Source of the DNA: Blastococcus sp. TF02A-26
GTDB taxonomy: Bacteria > Actinomycetota > Actinomycetes > Mycobacteriales > Geodermatophilaceae
Length of the DNA: 64,000 nucleotides
Direction of reading: 5' to 3'
NCBI RefSeq assembly: GCF_003319125.1
Contig: NZ_QOHG01000015.1
Span: 1 to 64,000 of the forward strand
This document shows, one piece after another, positions 45,229-54,025 of the stretch; positions within the stretch are counted from its first letter, which is position 1; each line of letters begins with the position of its first letter. A program made the position numbers and the translations under genes. A model generated the notes under the pieces. It was not told where the DNA came from, searched no databases, and saw only the letters and a program-made list of their open reading frames with translations.

Positions 45229-46115
45229 GGCGCCAGCTTCTCCGGGTCGACCTGCAGGTAGAGCCGCGTCACCAGCCCGTCCCGGACGGCGAGGTCGATC
45301 GTGCTCAGCACCGTGTCGCCGAGGCGGATGACGATGCCGCTGCGCCCGTTCACCGGCTCGACGGTGGCCTCCGGGTCGACGCCGAGGAGCCGGCGCTGGG
45401 TGGTCATGACGCCGAGCAGGTAGCGGGCCACGGTCGCGGCACCGACCACCGGCCGGCGGGCGACCCGCACGTGCACGCCGCCGTCGGCGACGGAGGTGAC
45501 GTCCGGGTCGAGCAGACCCACCAGGCGGTCGAGGTCGCCGCCGCGGCAGGCGTCGAGGAAGGCGCGGACCACCCGGTCCCGCTCGGCGTCCGCCACGTCG
45601 TAGCGCCGCTCCTCCCGCACGTGCCGCCGGGCCGACGTCGCCAGCTGGCGGCAGGCCGCCGGCGTCCGGCCGACGACCTCGGCGATCTCGGCGAAGGACA
45701 CGCCGAAGACGTCGTGCAGCAGGAAGCTGACCCGCTCCGCCGGGGACAGCCGCTCCAGCGCGACGAGGAAGGCGAAGCTGACCGTGTCGTCGAGGGTGAC
45801 GACGTCGGCCGGGTCGGGCGGGCCGGCGGGTGCCAGGGGATCGGACAGCCGGGGCTCGGGCAGCCAGACACCGGCGGTCTGCTCCCGGCGGGCCCGGGCC
45901 GAGCGCAACTGGTCCAGGCAGAGCCGGCTGACCACCGTCGTCAGCCAGGCGAGGGGCTCGCGGACCGCCGCGCGCTCGGCCTCCGGGAGCCGGTGCCAGC
46001 GCAGCACGGCCTCGGCGACGACGTCCTCCGCGTCGTGCGTGGAGCCGAGCATCCGGTAGGCGATGCCCCGGAGCCGGTCCTGGTCGGCGGCGGTGACCTC
46101 CGGCGCGGCGGTCAC
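45225..46115 (-). CDS. ECF41-type (SigJ-like) RNA polymerase sigma factor
   Basis: The 296-residue sigma factor has region 2 (AYRMLGSTHDAEDVVAEAVLRW) and region 4 (LSPAERVSFLLHDVFGVSFAEIAEVVGRTPAACRQLATSARR). A C-terminal SnoaL-like domain (VTSVADGGVHVRVARRPVVGAATVARYL) replaces an anti-sigma partner and controls activity in this group. ECF41 genes are usually linked to carboxymuconolactone decarboxylase, oxidoreductase or epimerase genes. Here the coupled gene (GTGA at 46112-46115) is an NDH-2-like flavoprotein, consistent with that rule. The signal is unknown. Confidence 0.92.
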   Translation of the reverse strand: MTAAPEVTAADQDRLRGIAYRMLGSTHDAEDVVAEAVLRWHRLPEAERAAVREPLAWLTTVVSRLCLDQLRSARARREQTAGVWLPEPRLSDPLAPAGPPDPADVVTLDDTVSFAFLVALERLSPAERVSFLLHDVFGVSFAEIAEVVGRTPAACRQLATSARRHVREERRYDVADAERDRVVRAFLDACRGGDLDRLVGLLDPDVTSVADGGVHVRVARRPVVGAATVARYLLGVMTTQRRLLGVDPEATVEPVNGRSGIVIRLGDTVLSTIDLAVRDGLVTRLYLQVDPEKLAP

Positions 46116-47314
46116 GCCGCCGTCCCGGTGCGCGGTCCGCGCGGCCACCGGTAGGCGCCGGGTCGCGTCCGCTCGGCCGCGGGCCCGCTGACCACCAGCC
46201 GGAGGATCTGCTCCTTGACGAGGGCGGCGGGGCGGCCCCCGAGGTGCAGCCGCCGCGGGCGGTCGTCGGCCCGCACGACCTGCAGGTAGGCCCGGCGGCG
46301 GCCGAGGCTCAGGCACTGCGCGGCGAAGCCGATCGACACCGGCGCCGCGGCCCGGCCGCGCAGCCGGGCGAGCACCGTGGCGGCGGCGGTCGCACCGAGC
46401 GGCAGCGCGGCCGCGCAGCTCATCCGCAGGTGCGCCCCGGCGGGGTCGTCCACCACGACGGCGTCCCCGGCGCCGATCACGCGGAGGTCGCCGGTGCAGG
46501 TGAGGGACGCGTCGACGCGCAGCCGGCCGGCCTCGTCGACGGGCAGCCCGCTGTCGCGCGCCAGCGGGGGGACGGCGAACGAGGTGGCCAGCAGGCAGAC
46601 GTCGAAGGCCTCGACCGAGCCGTCGGCGAGCACCGCCTTGCCCTCCTCCAGCGCCGCGACCGGGGTCTGCTCGCGGACGTCGACGCGCAGGCGGCGCAGC
46701 GAGCGGAGCAGCGACCGGCGGGCCGCGGGCCGCAAGGCCGGGACGAGCGGCCCGGCGCAGAGCAGGGTCACCCGCGCGTCGGGGTGCTGCTCGGCGACCT
46801 CGGCGGCGGCCTCGACGCCGGTGAACCCGCCGCCGACGACGGTCACCCGGACGCCATCGCCGGTCGCGGCGATCGCCTCGGCGGCGGCGCGGGCGCCCTC
46901 CAGGTCGGCCAGGGCGAACCCGTGCTCGCGCGCGCCGGGGAACGGGATCGCGGCGGTGCTGCCGACCGCGTACACGACGGTGTCGGCCGCCAGTTCGCGG
47001 ACGCCGGCGGCCGTGGCGACGCGCACGATGCCGGCGGCGGGATCGATGCGCTCGGCGCTGCCGACCACCAGGACGGCGTCGGGGTGCAGCAGCTCGGCCA
47101 GGGGGCGCGTGACGCTCGCGCGCGAGCCGGCCGCCAGCTGGTGCAGCCGCACCCGCTCGACGAGGTCGGGCCGGGCGTTCACCACGGTGACGGAGACGCG
47201 CGGGCGCTCGTCGGCCGTGAGCGAGCCGAGCAGGCGGTTGGTGGCGATCAGGCCGGCGTAGCCGGCGCCGACGACGACGACGCGGTGGACGTCGGGGGCG
47301 TGCGGTGCGGTCAT
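46112..47314 (-). CDS. NDH-2-like FAD-dependent NAD(P)H oxidoreductase
   Basis: This 400-residue flavoprotein has the FAD motif VVVVGAGYAGLIA near residue 12 and a second nucleotide motif VTVVGGGFTGVEAA. The later GDLRVIGAGDAV completes the FAD site. It resembles type II NADH dehydrogenases, but has no membrane anchor helix at the C-terminus. A strong GAGGAGGAGG precedes the ATG. The sigma-factor gene follows with overlapping codons; the enzyme is probably part of the sigma factor's own regulon. Confidence 0.88.
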   Translation of the reverse strand: MTAPHAPDVHRVVVVGAGYAGLIATNRLLGSLTADERPRVSVTVVNARPDLVERVRLHQLAAGSRASVTRPLAELLHPDAVLVVGSAERIDPAAGIVRVATAAGVRELAADTVVYAVGSTAAIPFPGAREHGFALADLEGARAAAEAIAATGDGVRVTVVGGGFTGVEAAAEVAEQHPDARVTLLCAGPLVPALRPAARRSLLRSLRRLRVDVREQTPVAALEEGKAVLADGSVEAFDVCLLATSFAVPPLARDSGLPVDEAGRLRVDASLTCTGDLRVIGAGDAVVVDDPAGAHLRMSCAAALPLGATAAATVLARLRGRAAAPVSIGFAAQCLSLGRRRAYLQVVRADDRPRRLHLGGRPAALVKEQILRLVVSGPAAERTRPGAYRWPRGPRTGTAA

Positions 47315-47386
47315 GGGGTTCCTCCTCCTCAGGGCCTCTCGTCTCCCTGACGGAGCAGGCGGGCGATGTGTGAGGAGGATGGTCGC

Positions 47387-47827
47387 GTGCCGCGCCTCCT
47401 CGTCGTCCACCACACCCCGTCACCGGCGCTCCAGGCCGTGCTGGAGGCGGTCCGGGAGGGCGTCGCGATGGTGGAGGAGGTCGAGCCGACCGTGCGCCCG
47501 GCGCTGTCCGCCGGCGCGGCCGACCTGCTCGCGGCGGACGGCGTCCTGCTCGGGACGCCGGCCAACATCGGCTACATGTCGGGAGCGCTCAAGCACTTCT
47601 TCGACACCGTCTACTACCCGTGCCTCGACGCGACCGTGGGCCTGCCGTTCGGCGTGTACGTGCACGGCAACGACGACACCGCCGGTGCGCTGAAGAGCAT
47701 CGCCACGGTGACCGGGGCCCTGCGCTGGAAACAGGTCGCCGCTCCGCTGAGCCTGACCGGGGCTCCCGGACCGGCCGACCTCGAGGCGGTCCGGGAGCTC
47801 GCGGCGACGGTCGCGGTCAGCCTCTGA
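47387..47827 (+). CDS. Flavodoxin-like NAD(P)H oxidoreductase
   Basis: The 146-residue protein has a flavodoxin-like fold. Features are RLLVVHHTPSPALQAVLEAV, GVLLGTPANIGYMSGALKHFFDTVYY and VYVHGNDDTAGALKSI. The FMN phosphate loop near the start (HHTPSPA) is recognisable. The start at GTG 47387 follows GAGGAGG by eight bases; an ATG at 47366 adds seven residues. It may reduce quinones or act as an electron carrier. Confidence 0.85.
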   Translation: MPRLLVVHHTPSPALQAVLEAVREGVAMVEEVEPTVRPALSAGAADLLAADGVLLGTPANIGYMSGALKHFFDTVYYPCLDATVGLPFGVYVHGNDDTAGALKSIATVTGALRWKQVAAPLSLTGAPGPADLEAVRELAATVAVSL

Positions 47828-47844
47828 CCGTGGCTCCCCGGCCG

Positions 47845-47880
47845 CTCGGGCTCTGCCCACCATCGTGGGCAGAGCCCGAG
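47845..47880 (+). terminator. Perfect 16-bp hairpin after the flavodoxin-like gene
   Basis: CTCGGGCTCTGCCCAC at 47845-47860 is exactly complementary to 47865-47880, with loop CATC. It lies 18 bases after the stop and ahead of the convergent SRPBCC gene. It is a clear intrinsic terminator without a U-tract. Confidence 0.75.
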
Positions 47881-47977
47881 GGTCCTCGCCGACCCCCCGC
47901 CTGGAGGCCCTGCCGGTGGTGCCGGGCGACTCCCCGAAGTCCGACGCCGACCCGGTCACCCGATCCGCCCGCGCGCA

Positions 47978-48430
47978 TCAGCCCCTGACCGGCTCGCGCT
48001 CGGAGACCTGCCGCAGGCGATCCGCGTCGGCGGCGAGGCCGCGGCGCAGCATGCGCGTGAGCAGTGGCCGGAGCAGTCGCTGGGCGCCCGTGGGGGACAC
48101 CCGCAACCGGAGCTCGAGCCGGCTCCGTCCGCCGCTCAGCGGGACGACGTCGCGGCTGCCGGAGGCCTCCACCCCGCTCGTCGTCCGCCAGGAGAACCGG
48201 CGGCCGGGCTCCACCGAGGTGACGACCCCGGTGTTTCGCCACGTCCGGCCCGCCATGTGCAGCTCCTCGGCGGTGGTGGTGCCCTCGACGACCGGCCCCG
48301 CGGTGCTGGGCGCCATGGTCACGACGCCGGTCCGCCACTCGGGGTCGCGGGCGTAGTCGGCGACGAGCCGCCACACCTCGTCGGCGGGCCGGTCGACCTC
48401 CACGGCCGCGGTCAGCTCGATCGCGCTCAC
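47978..48430 (-). CDS. SRPBCC-family (START-like) protein
   Basis: The 150-residue protein has the helix-grip fold of polyketide-cyclase/START-like proteins (AAVEVDRPADEVWRLVADYARDPEWRTGV and the later SGGRSRLELRLRVSPTG). These bind hydrophobic ligands. The GTG overlaps the SnoaL-like gene's stop (GTGA at 48427-48430). The ligand is unknown. Confidence 0.87.
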   Translation of the reverse strand: MSAIELTAAVEVDRPADEVWRLVADYARDPEWRTGVVTMAPSTAGPVVEGTTTAEELHMAGRTWRNTGVVTSVEPGRRFSWRTTSGVEASGSRDVVPLSGGRSRLELRLRVSPTGAQRLLRPLLTRMLRRGLAADADRLRQVSEREPVRG

Positions 48431-48843
48431 CGTGCCACCCCGGCCGGCGCCGCCAGGGCCGTCAGCAGCGCGGCCGTGTCCAGATAGGCCTCGAACCGGG
48501 TGACCCGGCCGTCGGCGAGCGTGAAGACGTGCACCTCGGGGAGGTCGAACGGTGCTCCGGTCGCGCGCACCACGCCGCGGGTGCGGCCGACCTGGACCAC
48601 GTGGCCGGCGGCGTCGGCGAACAGCCGCTCGGTCACCGGGTGCGAGTCCAGGTGGCTGGTCAGCGTGCCGAGGAAGGTGCCCAACCCCTCGTGGCCCGTG
48701 TGGATGCCGCCCCACGGCAGCACCGGGGACTGGACGACCGTCCCGGTCGCGTCGAACAGCGCCATGATCCGGGGCACGTCGGCGCGCGCGAACGCGTCGT
48801 ACACCTCCCGCACCACCGCCAGGTCCTGCTGCGCCTGCTCCAT
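48427..48843 (-). CDS. SnoaL-like (NTF2-fold) protein
   Basis: This 138-residue protein has the cone-shaped NTF2 fold (VREVYDAFARADVPRIMALFDATG, then DLPEVHVFTLADGRVTRFEAYLDT). Members are isomerases, cyclases or binding proteins. It is coupled to the SRPBCC gene. The AraC gene 96 bases upstream points in the same direction and may control both. The reaction is unknown. Confidence 0.87.
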   Translation of the reverse strand: MEQAQQDLAVVREVYDAFARADVPRIMALFDATGTVVQSPVLPWGGIHTGHEGLGTFLGTLTSHLDSHPVTERLFADAAGHVVQVGRTRGVVRATGAPFDLPEVHVFTLADGRVTRFEAYLDTAALLTALAAPAGVAR

Positions 48844-48939
48844 CGCTGCTCCTCCTCGTCGGATCGGGGAGACCAGGCTCGCGCGGGCGGCGGTGCGCCC
48901 GCGTGGACGTTCCTGCGGTCGGGGAGGACGTCCCTGCGG

Positions 48940-49761
48940 TCAGCGTCCGCGGAGGGCGGCGGGGGTCGCGCCGAGCGCACGGCGGACGTGGCGGGTCAGG
49001 TGGCTGGCGTCGGCGAAGCCGCAGCGGGCGGCGACCGCCGACACCGGCAGGTCGGTCCCGGTCAACAGCTCACGGGCGCGGGCCACCCGGCGGCCGAGCA
49101 CGTACTGGTGCGGGCTGGCGCCGGTGGCCGCGCGGAACAGGCGGCTGAAGTGGAACTCGCTCACGTGCGCCAGCGCGGCGAGCTCGGCCACGGTCATCGG
49201 GAGGTCGAGGTGGTCCTCGACGTGTCGGGTGACGCGGGCCAGCTGACCGCGGGACAGAGCGGCCGGCGGCCGGATGGTGGGCGACGCGGAGGTGTGGTCC
49301 CGCGCCAGCGCCGAGACCAGGGCGGTCGCCAGTGCCTCGAGCGCGAGCCGGCCCAGGTCGCTGCGGTCGGCGAGGCCGGCGTGCAGCAGTCCGCCGAGCG
49401 GGGAGACCGTGGGGGAGCGGGCGCCGACGGCCGGCAGCAGCTCGATGCGCCGGCCGGCGGTGACCTCCTCCACCAGGTCCGGGGCGACGGCGACCACCAG
49501 CGAGGACACCGGCTGCAGGCCGCCGTCGCGGCTGCGGACGGCGAACGGCATGCCGGCGGGGACGACGGCGACGTCCCCGGGGAGACCGGGCGTGTGGTGC
49601 TCGGCGTCGCCGAGGGTCTCGACCAGCCGGTAGGGCCGGCCGACGTTGACGTAGACGCGGTGCTCGGCGTCGGGTGGGACGACGCTTTCCGCCATCGGCC
49701 CGGCCACGGAGCGGACCGCGAGACCCGGGCGGAGGACGAGTGCCTCCGGTGGTGCCGTCAT
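48940..49761 (-). CDS. AraC-family regulator
   Basis: The 273-residue protein has a cupin-like N-terminal domain and two C-terminal helix-turn-helix motifs. The first is MTVAELAALAHVSEFHFSRLFRAATG; the second is LPVSAVAARCGFADASHLTRHVRRALG. The ATG at 49761 lies behind GGGAGG. The two small genes downstream on the same strand are the likely targets. The inducer is unknown. Confidence 0.9.
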   Translation of the reverse strand: MTAPPEALVLRPGLAVRSVAGPMAESVVPPDAEHRVYVNVGRPYRLVETLGDAEHHTPGLPGDVAVVPAGMPFAVRSRDGGLQPVSSLVVAVAPDLVEEVTAGRRIELLPAVGARSPTVSPLGGLLHAGLADRSDLGRLALEALATALVSALARDHTSASPTIRPPAALSRGQLARVTRHVEDHLDLPMTVAELAALAHVSEFHFSRLFRAATGASPHQYVLGRRVARARELLTGTDLPVSAVAARCGFADASHLTRHVRRALGATPAALRGR

Positions 49762-49804
49762 CGTCGTCCTCCCGTCGCGTCGGGGGGCATGATCCGCCGT
49801 CCGG

Positions 49805-50359
49805 GTGACCGCGTCGACGGAGATCCGCGCGGTGCTCAGCCGGATCGGGCACTCTGCCCGGGTGGCCACCTTCGCGGAGCGCATGCGGGAGGCGCCGCCA
49901 CGTGTCCAGGAGCTGCTCGGCCGCGCGCTCGTCGTGGTCGTCGTCTTCTCCCTCACCACGCCCGCCGAGTGGCTCGTCCCGGTCGCTCGCACGGCGCTGG
50001 GTCGGCGCGGGGTCTCCGTGGGGCCGCCCGTCACGGCGTTGCTCGCCGTCGCCGCAGCGCTGGAGATGGCGAACCGACCCGACCGCGACCCGGACCCCGG
50101 TCCGGTGCGGCGCGAGCCACGGAGCCGGTCCCGCTGGACGCGGTTGCGCGTGGACGCCGAGACCTACGTCGTCGCCGCGGTGCCGGCCGCCACGGCCCTG
50201 GTGCCCGGTCTCGTCCTGCTGCCGCGCCGGTCGCCCCTGTGGGGCTGGGCCGTGTCCGCGGCCGGCCGGCTGGCGGTCGGCCTGGTGCTCGGGCTGGACA
50301 ACGAGCGGCGGAAGCGGCGCGAGCGAGCTCGGACCGCCGGGGACCGGCGCACGTCGTAG
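49805..50359 (+). CDS. Small hypothetical membrane protein
   Basis: This 184-residue frame has hydrophobic segments at about 42-60 (LVVVVVFSLTTPAEWLV), 72-88 and 121-138, and an Arg-rich tail. The GTG at 49805 is used; GTG 49862 is possible. It is divergent from the AraC gene. I do not recognise the family, and there is no domain motif. Coding is likely from hydrophobicity and length, but not certain. Confidence 0.5.
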   Translation: MTASTEIRAVLSRIGHSARVATFAERMREAPPRVQELLGRALVVVVVFSLTTPAEWLVPVARTALGRRGVSVGPPVTALLAVAAALEMANRPDRDPDPGPVRREPRSRSRWTRLRVDAETYVVAAVPAATALVPGLVLLPRRSPLWGWAVSAAGRLAVGLVLGLDNERRKRRERARTAGDRRTS

Positions 50360-50540
50360 GGGTCCCACCCAGCGCAGGTCGTCCGACCGCACGGTGATGG
50401 TCAGCTCGAGGCGCGCCTCCTCGCGGTCCTGGCCCGGCTCGGGGGACGCCTCGCCGGCGACGTGGTCGAGGTGGTGGACGTACCGCTGCAGCCGCGTCGG
50501 CCCGGTCCGCTGCCCGATCGGGTGACGCCCGGCCCGCGGG
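50360..50540. other. Intergenic stretch with a possible gene remnant
   Basis: No complete gene is seen in these 181 bases. On the plus strand the frame at 50402-50480 encodes DGQLEARLLAVLARLGG and RLAGDVVEVVDV. This looks like the start of a small helical protein, distantly similar to MafI-type immunity proteins, and is then lost without a start codon. It may be a decayed fragment. Confidence 0.25.
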
Positions 50541-51569
50541 TCAGGCGGCCGGGTGCCAGCCGAGCGCGGGACCGAGCCGCTGCGCGATGTCGGTGAGGAT
50601 CTGCACGTAGTCGGCGTCGGCGAAGCTGAACGGCAGCGCGAACACCACCTCGTCCACCTCGCGGAAGCCGGCGTGGGCGTAGAGCTGCTCGGCGACCGAC
50701 TCCGCCGGCCCGATGAGGTCGCGGGCGAACAGCATCCGGCCCGGGCCCTGCGGGGCGGTCGTCCGGGGCGTGCGGGCCTCGACGTAGGCCTCGTAGCGCG
50801 CCCGCTGCTCCGCCGTCGCGCTGTCGGTCGGGATCACGACGAGGCCCTGCGAGGCCCGCCCCGCCGGGTGCGCGGCGCGGAAGGCCCGGAGGTGCGCCGC
50901 CTGGAGGCCCGCGAAGTCGGCGGGGTCGACGCCCTCGACGTCCTCCGACCGCACCACGCTGCTGGTCAGCAGGTTCATCCCGTTCTCGCCCGCCCAGACC
51001 GCCGAGCGCAGCCCCGCGCCGCCGTACCACATGCGGGCCCGCAGCCCGGGCGAGTGCGGCTGCACCCGGTCGGAGAACTCCTCGACCACACCCTCCTTGC
51101 CGGAGAAGCTGCTGGCCGGCTCCCCGGCGACGAACCGCAGCAGTCGGAGCACCCGCTCGTAGGAGAGGTCCTCGACGTCGGCGGTGTCCGGGTAGAGCGC
51201 GGCCTTGACGTCGTCCCAGTGCATGGGCGGGCCGACGCTCACGCCGGGGTTGAGCCGCCCGCCGGAGAGGACGTCGACCGTCGCCCAGTCCTCGGCCAGG
51301 CGCAGCGGGTTCTCCCAGCCCAGCGGCGTCACCGCGGTGCCCAGCTCGATCCGGCGGGTCCGCTGGGTGGCCGCCGCCATGACCGCGACCGGTGAGGAGA
51401 TGCCGTACTGCAGGTGGCGGTGCCGGAACCAGGCGCTGTCGAGGCCCAGCTGCTCGCCGAGCTCGACCACGCGCAGCGTCGTCTCGTGCCCGGCGGCGGG
51501 GTCGGCGGGGTCGAACGACCCGATGGTCAGGAAGCCCAGCTTCCGCAGCGGCGTGCCCGGCGACGGCAT
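50541..51569 (-). CDS. LLM-class flavin-dependent oxidoreductase
   Basis: This 342-residue luciferase-like TIM barrel has GHETTLRVVELGEQLGLDSAWFRHRHL, ATQRTRRIELGTAVTPLGWENPLRLAEDWATVDVLSGGRLNPGVSVG and late LIGPAESVAEQLYAHAGFREVDEVVF. FMN or F420 use is not resolved. The second ATG (51567-51569) is taken as start because GAGGAG ends right before the first ATG and is six bases from the second. The substrate is unknown. Confidence 0.88.
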   Translation of the reverse strand: MPSPGTPLRKLGFLTIGSFDPADPAAGHETTLRVVELGEQLGLDSAWFRHRHLQYGISSPVAVMAAATQRTRRIELGTAVTPLGWENPLRLAEDWATVDVLSGGRLNPGVSVGPPMHWDDVKAALYPDTADVEDLSYERVLRLLRFVAGEPASSFSGKEGVVEEFSDRVQPHSPGLRARMWYGGAGLRSAVWAGENGMNLLTSSVVRSEDVEGVDPADFAGLQAAHLRAFRAAHPAGRASQGLVVIPTDSATAEQRARYEAYVEARTPRTTAPQGPGRMLFARDLIGPAESVAEQLYAHAGFREVDEVVFALPFSFADADYVQILTDIAQRLGPALGWHPAA

Positions 51570-51643
51570 CGGCATCTCCTCGATCGGGTAGGTGAGGATT
51601 CAACCGGACCGGCATGCTGGAGACGACAGCGAGGGGGTGCCGC

Positions 51644-52072
51644 GTGGCCGAGGTCGTCGTCTTCCACTCCGTGCACGGCCGCACGCCCGGCCTGCTCGGG
51701 TTCGCCGAGACCGTCCGGGGCGCAGGCCACAGCGTGCACACGCCGGACCTGTTCGCGGGCCGGCAGTTCGCCGACCTGGCGGCCGGCGCCGCGCACGCCG
51801 CGGAGATCGGGTTCGACACGCTCGTCGAGCGGGGGCGGCGAGCGGTCGAGGAGCTCCCGACGGCCTGCGTCCACGCCGGCTTCTCGCTCGGCGTGCTGCC
51901 GGCCCAGGCGCTGGCGGCCGCCCGGCCCGGCGCCCGGGGCGCGCTGCGGTACTCCGGCTGCGTGCCCCCGGACGCGTTCGGGGACGGCGACCTCGACGCC
52001 GCCCGGGCGCTGGTCGCCGCCGCCGACGACGCCGAGCTGTTCCTCTACCCCGGGTCGGCTAGTAGTGGATGA
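51644..52072 (+). pseudogene. Damaged dienelactone-hydrolase-family gene
   Basis: The 142-residue frame starts at GTG 51644 after GAGGGGG. It aligns with dienelactone-hydrolase-like proteins: VVFHSVHGRTPGLLGFAETVRGAGHSVHTPD, the nucleophile region HAGFSLGVLPAQ and PGARGALRYSG. Compared with the family, about 25 residues are missing after VPPDAFG. The end is cut off right after AELFLYPGSA, where the catalytic His segment should follow. The stop falls inside the convergent SDR gene. It is probably non-functional. Confidence 0.72.
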
Positions 52073-52856
52073 CGCCGCGGCTGCCGCCGCCGACGGCGAT
52101 GGACTCGCCGGTGATGCCGGCGCTGCGCGGTGAGGCGAGGAAGGCCACGACGTCGGCCACCTCGGTGGCGGTGACCAGCCGGCCGATGCTGGTGCCGGCG
52201 GCCATCCGCCGGGCGGCCTCCGCCTCGTCGACGCCCTCGCGTGCCGCCCGGTCCGCGACGACCGAGGCGGTGCGCTCGGTGACCGTCGTCCCCGGGTGCA
52301 CGCAGGTGACGGTGATCCCGGCCGGGCCGAGCTCGTCGGCGAGGTTCGCCGTCATCGCGGCCACGGCCACGTTGCGGACCGAGCCGACCAGCGAGCCGGT
52401 GCGCCGCGCGTTGAGGCCGCTGACGTTCACGATCCGGCCCCACCCGGCCGCGGTCATGTGCGGCACCACCGCCCGCGCGCAGCGCAGGTAGCCGAGCACC
52501 TTGGTCTCCAGCTCGACGCGGACGGCGTCGTCGGTCAGCTCCGCCAGCGGCGCGGTCGGCCTCGCGGAGGCGGGCCGGGCCGCGCAGTTGACGAGGACGT
52601 CGACCCCGCCCCACTCGGTGACCACGCGGTCGACCATCGCCCGGACGGCGTCGTCGTCGGTGGTGTCGGCCGACAGCGGCAGTACCGGGCCCCCGTGGAC
52701 GGCGACCCGGTCGGCGGCCGCCGCCAGGCCCGCCGCCTCGCGCGCCACCAGGGCGACCGACGCGCCCTCCGCGGCCAGCGCCTCGGCCACCGCCAGCCCG
52801 ATGCCGCGGCTCGCTCCGGTCACGATCGCCCGCCGTCCGCGCAGTCCCAGGTCCAC
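52059..52856 (-). CDS. SDR-family oxidoreductase with altered active site
   Basis: The 265-residue Rossmann protein has the cofactor loop TGASRGIG (about 14-21), the VNCAARP segment and the VNVSG serine strand. Where classical SDRs carry YxxxK, it reads GSLVGSVRNVAVAAMTANLA with neither Tyr nor Lys. It therefore belongs to an atypical subgroup that may use other residues or bind without catalysis. The GTG at 52856 is used. Confidence 0.85.
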   Translation of the reverse strand: MDLGLRGRRAIVTGASRGIGLAVAEALAAEGASVALVAREAAGLAAAADRVAVHGGPVLPLSADTTDDDAVRAMVDRVVTEWGGVDVLVNCAARPASARPTAPLAELTDDAVRVELETKVLGYLRCARAVVPHMTAAGWGRIVNVSGLNARRTGSLVGSVRNVAVAAMTANLADELGPAGITVTCVHPGTTVTERTASVVADRAAREGVDEAEAARRMAAGTSIGRLVTATEVADVVAFLASPRSAGITGESIAVGGGSRGVIHY

Positions 52857-52897
52857 GCGGTCATCCTGCCCGTCGGGCGGCAGGGCAGGCTGTGGGC

Positions 52898-54025
52898 ATG
52901 TCGCTGCCGCGGGTGGTCGTCGCGCCGGACTCGTTCAAGGGATCGCTCGGCTCGGCCGCGGCCGCGGCGGCGCTCGCCCGGGGGCTGCGCCGCGGCGCGC
53001 CGGGCGCCGAGGTCGTCGAGCACGCGATCGCCGACGGCGGCGAGGGCACCGTGGACCTGGTCCTGCGGCACGGCTTCGCGCCGGTCGACGCCCGGGTGGC
53101 CGGACCGCTGGGGACGACGGTCGAGGCGCGGTTCGCCCTCCGCGGGGACACCGCGGTCGTGGAGATGGCGACGGCCGCGGGGCTCGGCCTGCTCCCCGGC
53201 CCCCCGGACGACGGCACCGCCCGCGCCGCCTCGACGGCCGGCGTCGGGGCGCTGCTGGCCACCGCGCTCGACGCCGGTGCGCGCCGGATCGTGCTCGGCG
53301 TCGGCGGCAGCGCGACGACCGACGGCGGCGCGGGCGCAGTGGCGGCGCTGGGGGCCCGGCTGCTGGACGCCGGCGGAGCGGCGGTCGCCCCTGGCGGCGC
53401 GGCGCTGCTGGACCTCGACCGGCTCGACCTCGGGGGCCTCGACCCGAGGCTGCACGACACCGAGCTGCTCGTGGCCTGCGACGTGGACAACCCGCTCACC
53501 GGACCGGCCGGGGCCGCCGCGGTCTACGGGCCGCAGAAGGGCGCGGGCCCGGAGACCGTGGCGCTCCTCGACCGTGCCCTGACCCGGTGGGCCGACGCCG
53601 TCGCGGCGGCCACGGGGCGCGACCTGCGGGACGTGCCCGGCGCCGGCGCGGCGGGCGGCCTCGGGTTCGCCGCCGCGGCGCTGCTGGACGCGCGGATCGT
53701 GCAGGGCATCGGGTACCTGCTGGAGATGACCGGCTTCGCGGACGCGGTCCGGGGCGCCGACCTGGTGGTGGTCGGGGAGGGCCGGCTCGACGCGCAGAGC
53801 CTGCGCGGCAAGGGCCCGATCGGGGTCGCCGCGGACGCCCGTGCCGCGGGCGCCGAGGTGGTCGCGGTCGCCGGCCGCTCGGACCTCGCCGACCCCGCAG
53901 CGGCCGGGCTGGCCGCGGTGTACGAGCTGCGCGACCTCGAGCCGGACCCGGTGGCGAGCATGCGGCGCGCGGCGGACCTGCTGGAGGTCGTCGGCGAGCG
54001 GATCGCAGCCGACCGCCTCAGCTGA
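52898..54025 (+). CDS. Glycerate kinase
   Basis: This 375-residue type 2-like (GlxK/GarK) glycerate kinase opens with VVVAPDSFKGSLGS. It has IADGGEGTVDLVL, GVGGSATTDGGAGAVAALGARL and the late TGFADAVRGADLVVVGEGRLDAQSLRGKGPIGVA. It phosphorylates glycerate to 2- or 3-phosphoglycerate. The ATG at 52898 is used; GTG 52892 is possible. The 3' end overlaps the convergent CoA-transferase gene by eight bases. Confidence 0.93.
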   Translation: MSLPRVVVAPDSFKGSLGSAAAAAALARGLRRGAPGAEVVEHAIADGGEGTVDLVLRHGFAPVDARVAGPLGTTVEARFALRGDTAVVEMATAAGLGLLPGPPDDGTARAASTAGVGALLATALDAGARRIVLGVGGSATTDGGAGAVAALGARLLDAGGAAVAPGGAALLDLDRLDLGGLDPRLHDTELLVACDVDNPLTGPAGAAAVYGPQKGAGPETVALLDRALTRWADAVAAATGRDLRDVPGAGAAGGLGFAAAALLDARIVQGIGYLLEMTGFADAVRGADLVVVGEGRLDAQSLRGKGPIGVAADARAAGAEVVAVAGRSDLADPAAAGLAAVYELRDLEPDPVASMRRAADLLEVVGERIAADRLS

